Of a stretch of DNA of 64,000 nucleotides, positions 46,001-56,973 are shown piece by piece (position 1 is the stretch's first letter; every line of letters begins with the position of its first letter). Under the pieces are notes generated by a model. The model was given only the letters and a program-made list of their open reading frames with translations. It was not told the DNA's origin and made no database searches. Made by a program: the position numbers and the translations under genes. Source of the DNA: Antedon mediterranea (taxonomy: Eukaryota; Echinodermata; Crinoidea; Comatulida; Antedonidae); NCBI RefSeq assembly GCF_964355755.1, contig NC_092674.1, positions 4,469,001-4,533,000 of the forward strand. The letters run 5' to 3'.

Positions 46001-46392
46001 GCCCGCCAGTGATATTTCTTTTCGTACATAAGTTAGGGACCCCTCATGAAACGTCACAAAATAAACATAAATATCCCGTCAGTGGGTGTACTTATCATCA
46101 TCATCATCATTATATAATGCACACCAAAATGTGCCGTAAAAGACTTTTAACCACGTACTTGTTGTATACTTCAGGTTTTAGCTACGACTACACTGGTTCT
46201 TATGATTCAGCCCTTTACGCCTGCTCGGGATTATACCTGATTGGTTGTGCATTGGCGCTATGCACGCTGTTATGGCAGAAAATGTGCGCAGTTGAAAGAT
46301 TTCGACCTACGCATGGAATCAAACAAAATGTAACAGACCAACCTTCTAGATTGAATACAGACGATAGCCCTACAAAAGACTCTTTACTTTAA
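40092..46392 (+). CDS. SLC16/monocarboxylate-transporter-like MFS protein, copy 1 (six exons, complete)
   Basis: Exons: 40092-40248, 40918-41214, 41738-42426, 42804-43029, 45849-45992, 46175-46392; all GT-AG and in frame, 1731 nt, 576 aa. The N-terminus RRWWWAVTVVCMLNGYFVYG followed by YSYGVLFGDL is the SLC16-type first membrane segment; hydrophobic segments continue through exon 2 (PGQMLVIRFG, VPSIIYMYITYGLGVG) and the C-terminal half (exons 4-6). The family moves small organic anions across membranes with protons or sodium; the substrate here is unknown. Exon 3 holds the cytoplasmic loop between the two halves, expanded to about 150 residues by a 17-residue repeat. Exons 2, 4 and 5 have exactly the lengths of those in copy 3 (297, 226, 144), confirming tandem paralogy. 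A 2.6-kb foldback element lies in intron 4. The ATG at 40092 is preceded by a possible acceptor (tttttaag) near 40050, so there may be a 5' non-coding exon. Confidence 0.9.
41511..41641. repeat. MITE-A copy 10
   Basis: Complete copy in intron 2 of transporter copy 1: left aagctctgtctacactatca, right tttgatagtgtagacagagc. Confidence 0.9.
41905..42300 (+). repeat. 51-bp coding tandem repeat in transporter copy 1
   Basis: About seven units encoding variants of SYSEVSQGDGDVEKETK. The reading frame is kept because 51 is a multiple of three. Units become more diverged towards the 3' side (SHGSVEVEKQ, SQLELTIDEKE). Copy 3 has only a single comparable phrase (KQVSQRDVLRFPE). Confidence 0.95.
42438..42551. 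repeat. Short inverted-repeat element at the exon 3 donor
   Basis: Left taaggccaactcaagacgac, right gtctgagttggctttta, with further self-complementary cgactcgtcttgtcggg / cgacgagtcaagacg inside. It begins 11 bp after the donor of exon 3. Confidence 0.6.
43063..45683. mobile_element. Long foldback element (2.6 kb) in transporter copy 1 intron 4
   Basis: The arms 43063-43883 and 44853-45683 are inverted copies of about 820 bp with small indels, ends tagtccatgggattta and taaatcccatggacta. TTA is duplicated at 43060-43062 and 45684-45686. Each arm contains internal direct repeats of about 125 bp (cattattgacctttgacctt, atctcagcaaccactaatcg). The 970-bp centre has no recognisable gene. A TTA duplication is compatible with a PIF/Harbinger-mobilised non-autonomous element. 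Confidence 0.85.
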
Positions 46393-46422
46393 CCGAGCTA
46401 AAAAAATTTTAATTTTCATACT

Positions 46423-46428
46423 AATAAA
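46423..46428 (+). terminator. Polyadenylation signal of transporter copy 1
   Basis: AATAAA 30 bases after the stop codon. Confidence 0.5.
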
Positions 46429-46481
46429 TATATAAAGTAGAAATCATTGTGCGTGTTTTCATTTTAAACAATTATAATTCA

Positions 46482-48345
46482 TTCATTCTTTCTTGGAGAT
46501 CCAAGAAACATTTATTATATATGGCCTTTGGCCCAAATAATATACAATGTAGTACAATATTAAATAAATATCAGTTGAGTGCGTTTAAAAATTCTGTTCT
46601 ACGTTTAAATGAAAAAAATAAATATTTTCCAAGTTTAACAATAAGATCAGTATTTGTGGCAGACATAAGATAAATATATTTTAATTTAGTTGGGTTGTTT
46701 GTATAAAAGGAAAACATATATTTAGTTCTAATATCTGAATAAAATGGACAAACTAAAGTGAAATGATATTCATCTTCAATTGATTGTAAAGCACATAATT
46801 TGCATAATCTTTCATTTCTATTTATACAATTCCATCTTCCTTTTTCAATTTCTAATTCTAAAATTCCTAGTCGTATCTTAGTCATAATTTGTCTATGTTT
46901 GTAATTTGTTACTTTTGTTAGATATTCTTCAATCCCAAACTTATATTTAACGTGCTTGTAATATTGGAGCTTAGAGTGTAGCCTAGTATCTTCGTAGAAT
47001 TTCTGTCGTTCAATGTCTGTAAGCCTTTGTTTAAAATTTGAAATAAAAGTATATATATTATTAACCTGTTGTGAGTACCATATGTTACCAAATCCATTTA
47101 TGCATAGTATTTGTTTTACGTCATTGGCCCAACATTGCTCATTTCTTTGAGCTTTTCTATATTGAAAATCATAACATTGTTTAATAAATTTGTCATTATC
47201 CATTTGGATTACTCTAAGCCAATAACGAATTATATTAATGATAATTTGAATTTGGATAGTGAATCTTCCACATTCTCCTCTCACTGCAACACTTGGTGCA
47301 GAATTACCTATTCCTAGAATGTATTTACAGAATCTTAGATGAACTTTCTCTAATACTGATATATCATTTAAACCCCATATTTCGCTACCATAAAGTAAGA
47401 TTGGCATAATCTTAACATCAAATATATGGTTCCATATATTAACTTGGAGGTTACCAAAACGTCTATGGGTCAATCCTTTTAATGTGAACAAAGCCTTATT
47501 AGCTTGTTGACAATTGTATTCTTTGGCTTTATTCCAATTACCATTTGAGTTGAAAACAACTCCTAAATATTTAAAGGATTTGACAATGTCAACTGTATTT
47601 CCATTGTAATTCCATTTTTCAAATTTGTTAAGATTACCACCATTCTTAAACACCATAATATTACTCTTGTTAACATTGACAGTTACTTCCCATCTTGTAC
47701 AATAGGTAGATAACTTAAATAATAATAATAATAATAATATTGTAGACCATAAACGGTATCACCAAATAACATAAGGTCATCTGCATAGAGTAAATGATTA
47801 ATTTTTAGATTTCCTATTTGGATTCTATGCTCGTCGCCTTCCTCATTTAATGTTTCACTCAAATCATTAATAAAAACATTAAATAAAAAGGACGAGAGTG
47901 GCGAACCCTGTTGTATACCTATTAGACATTTGAAAGAATTACTAATATTGCCGTCGACCTTAACATGTGCTGATAACTTATTGTACATTGAATTAATAAC
48001 GTTTAACATTTTTCCTTTTACTCCTGAATTTTTTAGTTTTATGTGAAGATATTGATGTCCTACGGAGTCGATCAAAGGCTCGTTTAAAATCAATGAAAGC
48101 AACATATACTTTCCCACGTTTTTTTCCTAGGTATTTATTAATGATTGTGTTAAGAATAAATACATTATCCGATGTTCTGAACCCCTTTCTAAAACCGGCT
48201 TGTTCCTGATGTAGAATGTTATTATCTTCTGCCCAAAATTGTAATCTTTTATTGATAATATGTAAGAAAATTTTAGCAAAAACCCCGCATCCATTGGTAG
48301 CACGTTTGGCCAATTTTTTAGCAATATTTCTTGGCCTTGTATTAT
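46482..48345 (-). pseudogene. Degraded non-LTR retrotransposon (LINE), 5'-truncated
   Basis: Minus-strand reverse transcriptase fragments: QEQAGFRKGF and VYVAFIDFKRAFD (48313-48065), GIQQGSPLSSFLFNVFINDL and LLYADDLMLFGDT (about 47970-47740), then a C-terminal part at 47656-46571 with KSFKYLGVVF and a zinc-knuckle-like CKLC...HFTLVCPFY. There are frameshifts near 48065 and at an (aat)n run at 47717-47742, so it cannot encode an active protein. The catalytic YADD is intact. Clade is uncertain (jockey/I/Nimb-like by general layout). Confidence 0.85.
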
Positions 48346-48423
48346 AGTCTAATTTGTATGTTTATCCAGTTTTTATGCAGCATAATATGTAAAGCAAAAT
48401 GTTGTTGTTTTGATTTTGTTGGC

Positions 48424-49195
48424 ATGTCCTTTCCTTGTTTTCGTTCGGTCTCACTCAATTGAGGGCGCCAACCTTATCTGATTTGAATGAGATAATTATT
48501 TTTCACGAGCGGAATCGGTTCAACCCCTGTTTGCTTTATCGGTTAATTATTATCGGTTAATTTGTGGCTGCGGAAACACGGCCATAATGATCGAATCGCT
48601 GGATCTGCACATGACTGTCGAGGAGGAAAAAGGGGCGGAAGCACGTCGAACTTCTCCGCATGCGCACATCACTTGGAATTTTCGTCGTCACTCGATCGTC
48701 GCAAATTCAAATAGCTGCCTACATCTCTAGAGTATCAGAAGATTTTTTAGAGTATTTTCCTTCATTCTTTTATTGATCCATCGTCATGAAACACCAATCA
48801 ATTTTCTACTTTTTTTTACTTTACCAGAGCAATTTCTTGGTCTGACAATAATACTAGAAGGTGGTCCAGAATTGAGACCCTGGTCCGGATTTCCTCCAAA
48901 ATATATATATCTACATTTTCATTTTGGTTAAGGTCTTGCAATAACTTTTTGAGTAATCCTGCTAACAAACAGATAAACAGACACACGCGATCGATTACAA
49001 TTATACCTTCTCGGCGGAGTAAATAACAGCTCAACTGACTCGCAAGGACAATAATCCTTATAGGCGTAATGTATTTGAACACATGTTTGTGAAATGACCT
49101 TTAATCATGACGAAACAGCTGATCAGAGTGGAGAGACTGCTCTGGAGCTGTCAGTGCTTTATTAATGTTTATTGTCGGTCAGACCATGACAGAAC
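48424..49195 (+). repeat. Upstream segment of transporter copy 2, duplicated upstream of copy 3
   Basis: Shares with 50437-50955: gcatgtcctttccttg, tccgttcggtctcact-like sequence, ggaagcacg and, about 90 bp before each ATG, tcatgacgaaacag. The shared order indicates that the duplicated unit included the promoter side of the gene. Confidence 0.65.
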
Positions 49196-50390
49196 ATGGG
49201 TGCCTCTGAAGCGATCAGGCAAAGATGGTGGTGGGTGGTGACGGCCACGACTGTCTTAATAATGTATGGTGTATTCGGATCATTATACTCTTATGGATTG
49301 TTTTTTGGAGAACTTCAAACGGAATTCAACTCAACTACACTAGTCACTGGTAATGTATTTAATGTAGGTCATGGAGTACAGTAGTAGGTCATGGAGTAAC
49401 CAAAGATTAAGAAGGGGTCCCTTATCCGCTTCTTGTTTTTGCAGCTCATCACTCCTTGATCATATTTAATATGGATCAAATTAATTTTTTTTTTTAATTT
49501 GAATTACTTTGGGTCATATTCATTGACCGAGCGGTGAAGGCAGGGATACTAAACTAAGTTTATGTTTATCACACTCACCTACCTCAATGTACGTAAATAT
49601 ATGTCTATACAGTATACATGTTTACTCAGGAAAGAGTGTACAGTACTTTTATTCTTCCCTGGTTTACTATTGGTTGATACCCAGAGACGTGGTGGATCAA
49701 TATAACTATAGGCTGCCTGTATATTACGTCTCGCTCTATCCACGCTACTAGAGAGGGTTTTAGTATAAATAAATGAAAAGCGTGTGTTCAGACACACTAA
49801 AGTTCTGAGCGCCAAACAAAATGTGCCCTATTACGGGGCGCCGTTTGGAACATTTTAAAACATATTAGGCTTACATATCCCGTATGATATAAACCGCCTT
49901 TATCCGTATGGAACGCCTTCACCGTCACAAGTAAAAGTACAATAACTCTCTTTTTACTTGTGGTTGATGATTTTTGTTTTGCTGTGTTTAGGTTGGGCGC
50001 AGTCAATCGCTATGTGTTGTTAAGTTTTTCGATCCCAGCACAAATGGTGTGTGGCGCAGTGTGTTGGACGTTGGACTACCGATCGTCAGACCTAGGTTCG
50101 AATCCAACTCTCGCCGCATTGCTTGTATCCGTAGGCAAGATACTTTACTTACATTGCCTCTCTCCACCCAGGTGTATAAATGGGTACCCAGTTAGATCTA
50201 GACACAACTCTGCGCTGGTTACCGGCTGCATTATGGGAGTATGTTTCCATACGTGTTTGATCCCAAAAAATACTGGGGTAATAATGCTTGTAAAGCGCCT
50301 TTGAGCATTACTCATGAAAAGGGCGCTATATAAATGTGGTATTATTATTATTAAATGATTGTGCCTCGATTCGGAATTGTTAACGCATTG
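49196..50390 (+). pseudogene. Transporter copy 2: broken remnant (exon 1 and part of exon 2)
   Basis: Exon 1 (49196-49349) is intact, 154 nt as in copy 3, with RQRWWWVVT and GSLYSYGLFFGELQ. The exon 2 acceptor is at 49990-49991, and WAQSIAMCC follows, but five bases are missing relative to copy 3, giving a TAA at once. A SINE interrupts the exon at 50047-50352; about 40 bases of exon 2 follow (atgattgtgcctcgattcgg) and similarity ends near 50390. Exons 3-6 are absent. The exon 1 frame is still open, so a short membrane peptide could be made, but transport function is excluded. Confidence 0.85.
50047..50352 (+). mobile_element. tRNA-derived SINE inserted in transporter copy 2 exon 2
   Basis: 306 bp: gtgtggcgcagtgtgttgga at the head, B-box aggttcgaatcc, tail of (att)n. 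It is flanked by AAATG at 50042-50046 and 50353-50357, and removal of the insert and one AAATG rejoins the exon sequence as in copy 3. Nearly the same sequence as the minus-strand copy at 29815-30129. Confidence 0.92.
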
Positions 50391-50955
50391 CTTGTTTGTG
50401 TACAGAATATTTAAGTATATTGTTAAAATTAGTTTGCATGTCCTTTCCTTGCTTCCGTTCGGTCTCACTTTATTGGAGGTGTGCCAACGGAAGAATCGAT
50501 TCAAATATTGGAAATACAAATATTATTAATAGGAAGCTTAATAGGAAGACGACCAAAGACCTACGCATGCGTTGTCGGTCGTAGTCTTAAAATAACAAAC
50601 AAACAAAAATGTGAAGAAAAAAAAAAGGCGAGGAAGCACGACATCCAAACTTGTCCACATGAAAATGTAATTGTTTTTTCCTAATGATTCCATAACACGT
50701 TTTCTAGACAGGCCTGTGATTGTTTCACTTTATTAAACTTTCGATATCTATGTAATATGAATAGTTACCTATGGGTCATCATTCGTGAAACAAAGGACAA
50801 TACATCGTTATAGTAAACACAATTTTTCAGAAAACGTTGTTTGTCTACGATTGCACAATGACCTTCACTCATGACGAAACAGTACCTTATCTCAGACAAG
50901 CTACTTCAACAGCTTGCATGAATGTACTTTATGTTGCAAGAACTTTAGAGCTACA

Positions 50956-53900
50956 ATGGGTGTTTACGAGGCGGTCAGGCGGAGATGGTGGTGGGTGATG
51001 ACATCCATGAGTGTCTTCATATCTTATGCTATCTTCGGATCATTATTCTCGTATGGATTGGTTTTTGGAGAGCTTCAAAAGGAATTCAACTCAACTACAC
51101 TGGTCACTGGTAATGTATGATAGTATAAGAAAGAGCATCAAGGGTACTTTGTTTTGTTTTTCTCTCTTAATTCCATCGCTTTGGTTCAAAACAGATAGTA
51201 AACCTAAATACAGTAGGCCTATACTAGGTTTTAGTAGAAGTATTTAATAATATAATGTTAAACTCTGGTAAACTAATTTAATTTATTTCATAACAGTGTG
51301 TATATAATTAGTTTCCGATATGGAAAGGGATAGTAGGCCTAGTAGTAGTAGTTCTAGTGAGTTTTCACTCTTGAAAATAAGCACAACCAACTTAAAACAG
51401 TCCCGTTAGCTTTTAAATATGCCTATTATCACCGTTATTCTGCAGGCTAGGAATTGTTGAAGGCCAATGTTGTATTGATTGAAGTAAGCTTATATTAATA
51501 ATGCATATAGGTAATCACTACTGAAATCACACAAGAAGATAAAGACACAGTAACTAGTAGTATTATCACCCAAAGTTATCTGCGGTGAAAACAATACGCC
51601 CAGTAGTGGTGGATCAATAATAATCAGTTTGTATAAAGTCTAATTACCTCGACGCTGAAGAGATTGAGGTGCTGGTTAAAGGTTTTTAACGAATATTTAG
51701 AAATACAGTGTGGTAACTTTATGTATAAAATGTCATTGAGTCAAGTTTATTTCGTCATTGCTTCCGATGTATGATACGGCATTGCCTGTATGTAGGCTAA
51801 TTGATCGAATTTGTTAGAATCCTCAATCAAGGTCTAGTTTAAATGTAATGTCAACTTTAGCCAATTTTAGTCATAGTTCAACATATATTATTTGTCCCTT
51901 CCCTTTTTGTCCCTCCCTATACATGCCTATTATAGCCTATACGGTTATTGTAGGCCCTATTGTTTTACAGCGATTAAGCCTAGATAGATAATAAAATAAC
52001 TTAAATGTGTTATAAATTATTTAGTTTTAAATTGCTAGTATAAATATAAGCATACTAACTACATTTGACAAACTCGGAATTTGAAAACAAAAGTTTTCCA
52101 GTGTAGACTAAAAAACCAAATCAATCGTTTAATTATCAATCCATAAATCAGTTTAATCTATGAAGTAAGAGGTACCGTATAATAATGATTTTTGTTTACT
52201 GTTTTTAGGTTGGGCGCAGTCAATCGCCATGTGTTGTTCGCAAGTTTTTTCGATCCCAGCACAAATGATTGTACCTCGATTCGGAATTTTTAACGTCATT
52301 GCATCTGCTACATTTTTATGCTCTTTGGCTTTATTGCTCACTTCGTTTGTGCCATCAATAGCTTTCCTCTACGTCACGTATGGTTTTTGTTTTGGTATTG
52401 CCTCAGCTATTGCGACAAAACCTATGGTGAAACTAATTTTAGAGTGGGTACCTGTTCAGTATCGGATGAGAGCTACGACCATTGCGACTACTGGTGGAAC
52501 AATAGGTGACTTACAAACATGTGCGATGTGAATTGTCGCATTGAATTTAGGGATAGTATCCTAGGCCTACACATAGAGTCATAATTAGTACATTGCCTAC
52601 CACAGTGGGCATACTGTATATCCCCTCCACCCTTTCCCCACCCTCAATTTATAGACCTGTCTAATAATTTATCATCTTCACGGGAAATGTTACGATTGCG
52701 AGTACTAGTGTTCCTTACGTTCATGCCTAGACTTTTTATTTCTTCAGCTATTGTATTTACGGTAGTAGGCATAGTACGCTAGGCCTACTATTCTACCTAA
52801 AAAGAACCTCCACCCGTTCCCCACCTTTAAAATATAGACCTTTCATATAAGTTATCATCTTCACGGGAAATGTTACGATTGCGAGTACCATTGTGTGTTC
52901 CTAACACACGTTCATGCCTTTCTATTTCTTCAGCTATTGTATTTACAGTAGTAGGCATAGTACGCTAGGCCTACTACTCTACCTAAAAAGAACCTCCACC
53001 CGTTCCCCACCTTTAAAATATAGACCTTTCATATAAGTTATCATCTTCACGGGAAATGTTACGATTGCGAGTACCATTGTGTGTTCCTAGCACACGTTCA
53101 TGCCTTTCTATTTCTTCAGCTATTGTATTTACAGTAGTAGGCATAGTACGCTAGGCCTACTACTCTACCTAAAAAGAACCTCCACCCGTTCCCCACCTTT
53201 AAAATATAAACCTTTCATATAAGTTATCATCTTCACGGGAAATGTTACGATTGCGAGTACCATTGTGTGTTCCTAACACACGTTCATGCCTTTCTATTTC
53301 TTCAGCTATTATATTTGCAGTAGTATGCCTACTACTCTACTTACTATACAGAACCTCCACCCTTTCCCACCTTTAAAATATTCATTCATTTATCATCTTC
53401 ACGGGAAATGTTACGATCTTGAGTACTACAATTATGTGTTTCTAACATACGTTTTGCCGTCCTCTTTCTTCAGGTGTTTTAACATTAAGTCCTGTCTTAG
53501 GATTAATCATCGTACAAGTAGGATGGCGGTGGACTTACAGAATATGTTCAGCTTTAATATTCGTATTCTGGCTGATAGCTATACCTTTAATAAAACTAAC
53601 ACCAGAAACAAACCCTATAAACACCCAAACTCAACAGCAAATGAGTATGTCTCAAAAGGAAGAACAGGAAACTAAGCAAGTTTCTCAACGTGATGTGCTT
53701 CGCTTTCCAGAGATGTGGATGTTAGCAGTGACCGTTGCTATCATAAGCTGTGCTTTTGGATTTACAGCGATAAACTTGGTATGATTATGATTTTATAGCT
53801 ACCGTAAATCTCTGTTTTTGTTGTCAGAATAGTGTAATCAAATAACTTGCCCAAAAGGGTGTATCACATTAACAGCAGTAGTCCACTTTTTTAGTGTAGA

Positions 53901-55648
53901 CAGTAGCTGTCTACACTATCAAACTAGTTTGACAAAAAAAAGTGTTATTTGCCGAAATATGGTGGTGATATGCCCAAATACGGTAGTGATTTGACCTTAT
54001 CATGTCCATATATGGGCACATCACGTTTTTTTGTCACATAAAGTTTGTGTAGACGTAACGGAGCATTACACATTTTCCGAAACTAAAATATGAAAACTAA
54101 ATATCAAAACCAAAACCTCTATGCAATATCTTATTCACTTGTTAACAAATAAACTTGTTTTCTGTAAAGGTTGACTTCGTAACCAAAACCGGATTTAGTC
54201 TAGAACAAGGAGCATTAGCATTGAGTCTAAATGGAGGAGCAGAATTGTTTTCCAAACTTTTATTATCAATTTTTATGGATAAAATACGTTTTCCAAAGAT
54301 GTTGTTATGGCCATTCGGCGCCATCGCAGGCGCATTAACATGTTTTTTCATGACAGTCGCTACAACATTTGACACAATCCTGATATTATCAATAGGTTTG
54401 TTTGTTTTATTTTATGTCATCAGTATCCAAGCGAATTTCACAACTTTTGTACGCGCTCGTCAAGGATAAATGCTATATGCATTAGGATAGTGTGTACACG
54501 CCAGGAGATAATTAAATCATGACATAAAAGACCATTAAACGAAGTAGGCCTTGCTAGAATTACTCAATATCTACAATTGGAGGTTAAGTTCACGATGTGT
54601 TAAATTGTACTCGGGCATAATTATTTCTAGAGAAAATAAACTGCGGCGGAGAATCTGTAGTTGTTTTCACATTAACCTATAACCGTTAACCTATAACCTT
54701 TCTTAAACTATACGCTATACTGCATGCCTGCAGATCATGAATTTATAATGATATATATTTAACTTTTTTTTTATTACTCAAGCTCTTGGTTTAGTAAGAG
54801 GTATTTTTAATGGTAGCTCATACGGAGTTGCAGCAGAGTTGTTTGGACATCAGTACTCCGCCAGTACTGCTAGCATAGTAGCCCCACCGGCTGGCATCGG
54901 GTATTTGATGGTTGCATTAGTTAGTGGTAAGAAAACCATTTATTTTTATGGATCAAACCTTTTCGACCACTTTGTATAGGAAAATGGAAAAATTTCGACC
55001 TTTTTATTTTTCGACAAAACGGGTTATTATGGCATGTAAAACATGATACAAAGCAACATATGCACATATATAGTCATATTATCGCATAATAATTGAATTT
55101 TAAAAAGTCGATATTTTGGGCAATTTAGGGATTTTTTTTCTCCAAAAAATGGCACAATATCGACTTATTTTCGTCAAAACTGGTTATTATGGCTCTATAC
55201 GTCGATACAGAGCAATATATAGCCATATTATCGCATAATAATTGAATTTTTGAAAGTCGAAAAGATTGCCAAAAATTGTGATGTGCCCAATATGATAGTG
55301 ATATGCTCAAATATGGAAGTGATATGACATCATAATGTCCATATGTCCACATACAGTTTGATAGTGCAGACAGACTAGCTGTAGACCTACAGTATAGGCT
55401 GACGAATTGTATCTTTAATTTCAGGGTTTAGTTATGACTTGACTGGTTCGTATAACAACTCGTTGTACGCTTGTTCCGCAATGTGTTTGATCGTGGCTGC
55501 ACTCGCTCTATGCACCCTAGTATACCAGAAAACACACGCAGTAGAAAGATACCAAAGTATGAGGCGCACTTCACTGGCCGTCACTAAGATTCAACGTGGA
55601 GGAAGTTACACATACACTGCTGTACAAAAGAATTCTTCTGTAGTTTGA
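50956..55648 (+). CDS. SLC16/monocarboxylate-transporter-like MFS protein, copy 3 (six exons, complete)
   Basis: Exons: 50956-51109, 52209-52505, 53474-53778, 54170-54395, 54783-54926, 55425-55648; GT-AG, in frame, 1350 nt, 449 aa, a usual length for the SLC16 family. Start chosen at 50956 because it aligns with the ATG of copy 2 and leads into RRRWWWVMTS. Membrane segments match copy 1 throughout: SIPAQMIVPRFGIFN and WVPVQYRMRATTIATTGGTI in exon 2, GFSYDLTGSYNNSLYACSAM in exon 6. The loop between the halves is short (about 30 residues) and Q/E-rich. Function: presumably proton- or sodium-linked transport of small carboxylates at a membrane; substrate unknown. Intron 2 contains a 186-bp tandem array ending at the exon 3 acceptor. 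The first AATAAA after the stop lies inside a LINE remnant. Confidence 0.92.
52620..53473 (+). repeat. 186-bp tandem array ending at the exon 3 splice acceptor
   Basis: Nearly five units. The phrase cacgggaaatgttacgat recurs at 52679, 52862, 53048, 53234 and 53400, and ctatttcttcag-like acceptors end at 52747, 52933, 53119 and 53305, with the true acceptor at 53473. Middle units are almost identical; the first and last are diverged. Confidence 0.93.
53905..54066. repeat. MITE-A copy 11
   Basis: Left agctgtctacactatcaaac, right cacataaagtttgtgtagac; in intron 3 of transporter copy 3. Confidence 0.85.
54945..55270. repeat. Two tandem units of a dispersed intron repeat
   Basis: Units of about 165 bp share gttattatggc, tcatattatcgcataataat and ttgaattttaaaaagtcgat. 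A third relative lies at about 61030-61210 in the minus-strand gene. Confidence 0.6.
55276..55381. repeat. MITE-A copy 12, left end missing
   Basis: Interior and right end only: ttgtgatgtgcccaatatga to agtttgatagtgcagacaga. Confidence 0.8.
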
Positions 55649-55671
55649 AAGAATCTGCTGTTCACTGAACT

Positions 55672-56125
55672 TTTAAATATCACAGAATGGTGGCCATAGT
55701 TTTTGTATACAATTCCCAAAACAGAGGCAAACAATAGATTGTCTACTCTTTGTAAAGGTGGCGATATTGAAGATGAGAACCATTTCATGCTATATTGAAC
55801 CATTTATGATGAAATTAGAACGGCATTATTCTCGGATCTAGATTTTAATCTAAACTTTAAAAATATGTCACAAAATGATAAGTTTATATTTATTATGGGT
55901 GCAAATGATCCAGATATCATCAAGCCCATTATGAAGCATGTATGTTCGGCATTTGAAAGGCGCTCGACCATTTAAGCTTCCACCTGATACTGAGCGACCT
56001 TTATGCAACATACATGCTCATTGAATGCTTTTATTATTGCTTTTTCTTTTATATCTTTGTTTATTTTTGTAAATGTTGTTGTTAACCATACCTTGATGTT
56101 AAGGTGAATGTTAATAAATTTTGAA
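55672..56125 (+). pseudogene. 3' end of a LINE directly after transporter copy 3
   Basis: A plus-strand frame reads LSTLCKGGDIEDENHFMLY-stop-TIYDEIRTALF and on to FERRSTI-stop: the C-terminal zinc-knuckle region of a non-LTR element (C..C, then H, with the final Cys codon mutated to TGA). A T-rich 3' region ending gttaataaattttgaattta follows. It begins about 25 bases after the transporter stop codon. Confidence 0.7.
56113..56118 (+). terminator. Candidate polyadenylation signal for transporter copy 3, inside the LINE remnant
   Basis: First AATAAA found downstream of the 55648 stop codon; none is seen in the 460 bases before it. Confidence 0.4.
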
Positions 56126-56973
56126 TTTATACAGCGTTACTGTACAAAACTGTTTTGGGAATTTCCTATTGGTAGATAAACTTTTTGGCACACATGGCAT
56201 GTCATACATACTTGAGGAATACTCAACAACCCTAGCTGGAGTTTCAGGCAAGTCTAGTACAAGTAATTGTATACAATTGTGAAGTTTATATAGCTTACAC
56301 GACGTCTAAAATAGGTTCATATTGTCACTCCACATCGTTTTTTGGAACGCAATACATTTCGCACAAGTTCGGAGAAACTGTTTTATAAAATCCTTCATTC
56401 CGTACACTAAACTTGTGCGTTATGTTGTATGATTATTTAAGTCATAAGCAATACAGTGTATTTAATCCGATATTTATTAGCAAATGTATCAAAATTAAAA
56501 ATATTACAGCAGTAACAATGTAAACGGTTTCAACAAGTTACCTATTGTTTAAAAAAAAATTCAAACTAAAGCATTTTGTAAATACCACACCACACATAAT
56601 TGTACACTGTATTTCGCTTTGAAACCAGACAACTGCGGGAGCTGTGGTTTCTATGCAGATTACAGTCAGTTGATAAACTAATATAATACGTACACAACAT
56701 ATTACCTATCTTTACTTAGTACTCGTACATAATTCATTCAATATTTTTGAACACGAAAAAGAGTGTACCTTATAGTACGACAGGAAAATGCATTATTATA
56801 TATACAAACTTGACACATTAGGCGGCATATTTAAAATCACAGTTATGCTAAACGATTACACAAAATGACACCATAGGCCTACAGAATAAACAATTGCGGC
56901 AGCACGTTAGCTGAACGTACAATTATTTAAATAATAACACCAAAAAACACCACAACAGTTAAATCGACCAGAT
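56126..56973. other. Convergent intergenic space
   Basis: Between the + strand transporter and the - strand gene. No coding or repeat structure recognised; it may include the 3' UTR of the minus-strand gene. Confidence 0.5.

Noticed and set aside
50914-50955. Earlier start for transporter copy 3
   Set aside because: The upstream in-frame codons begin with TTG and do not align with copies 1 and 2; the ATG at 50956 matches the paralogue.
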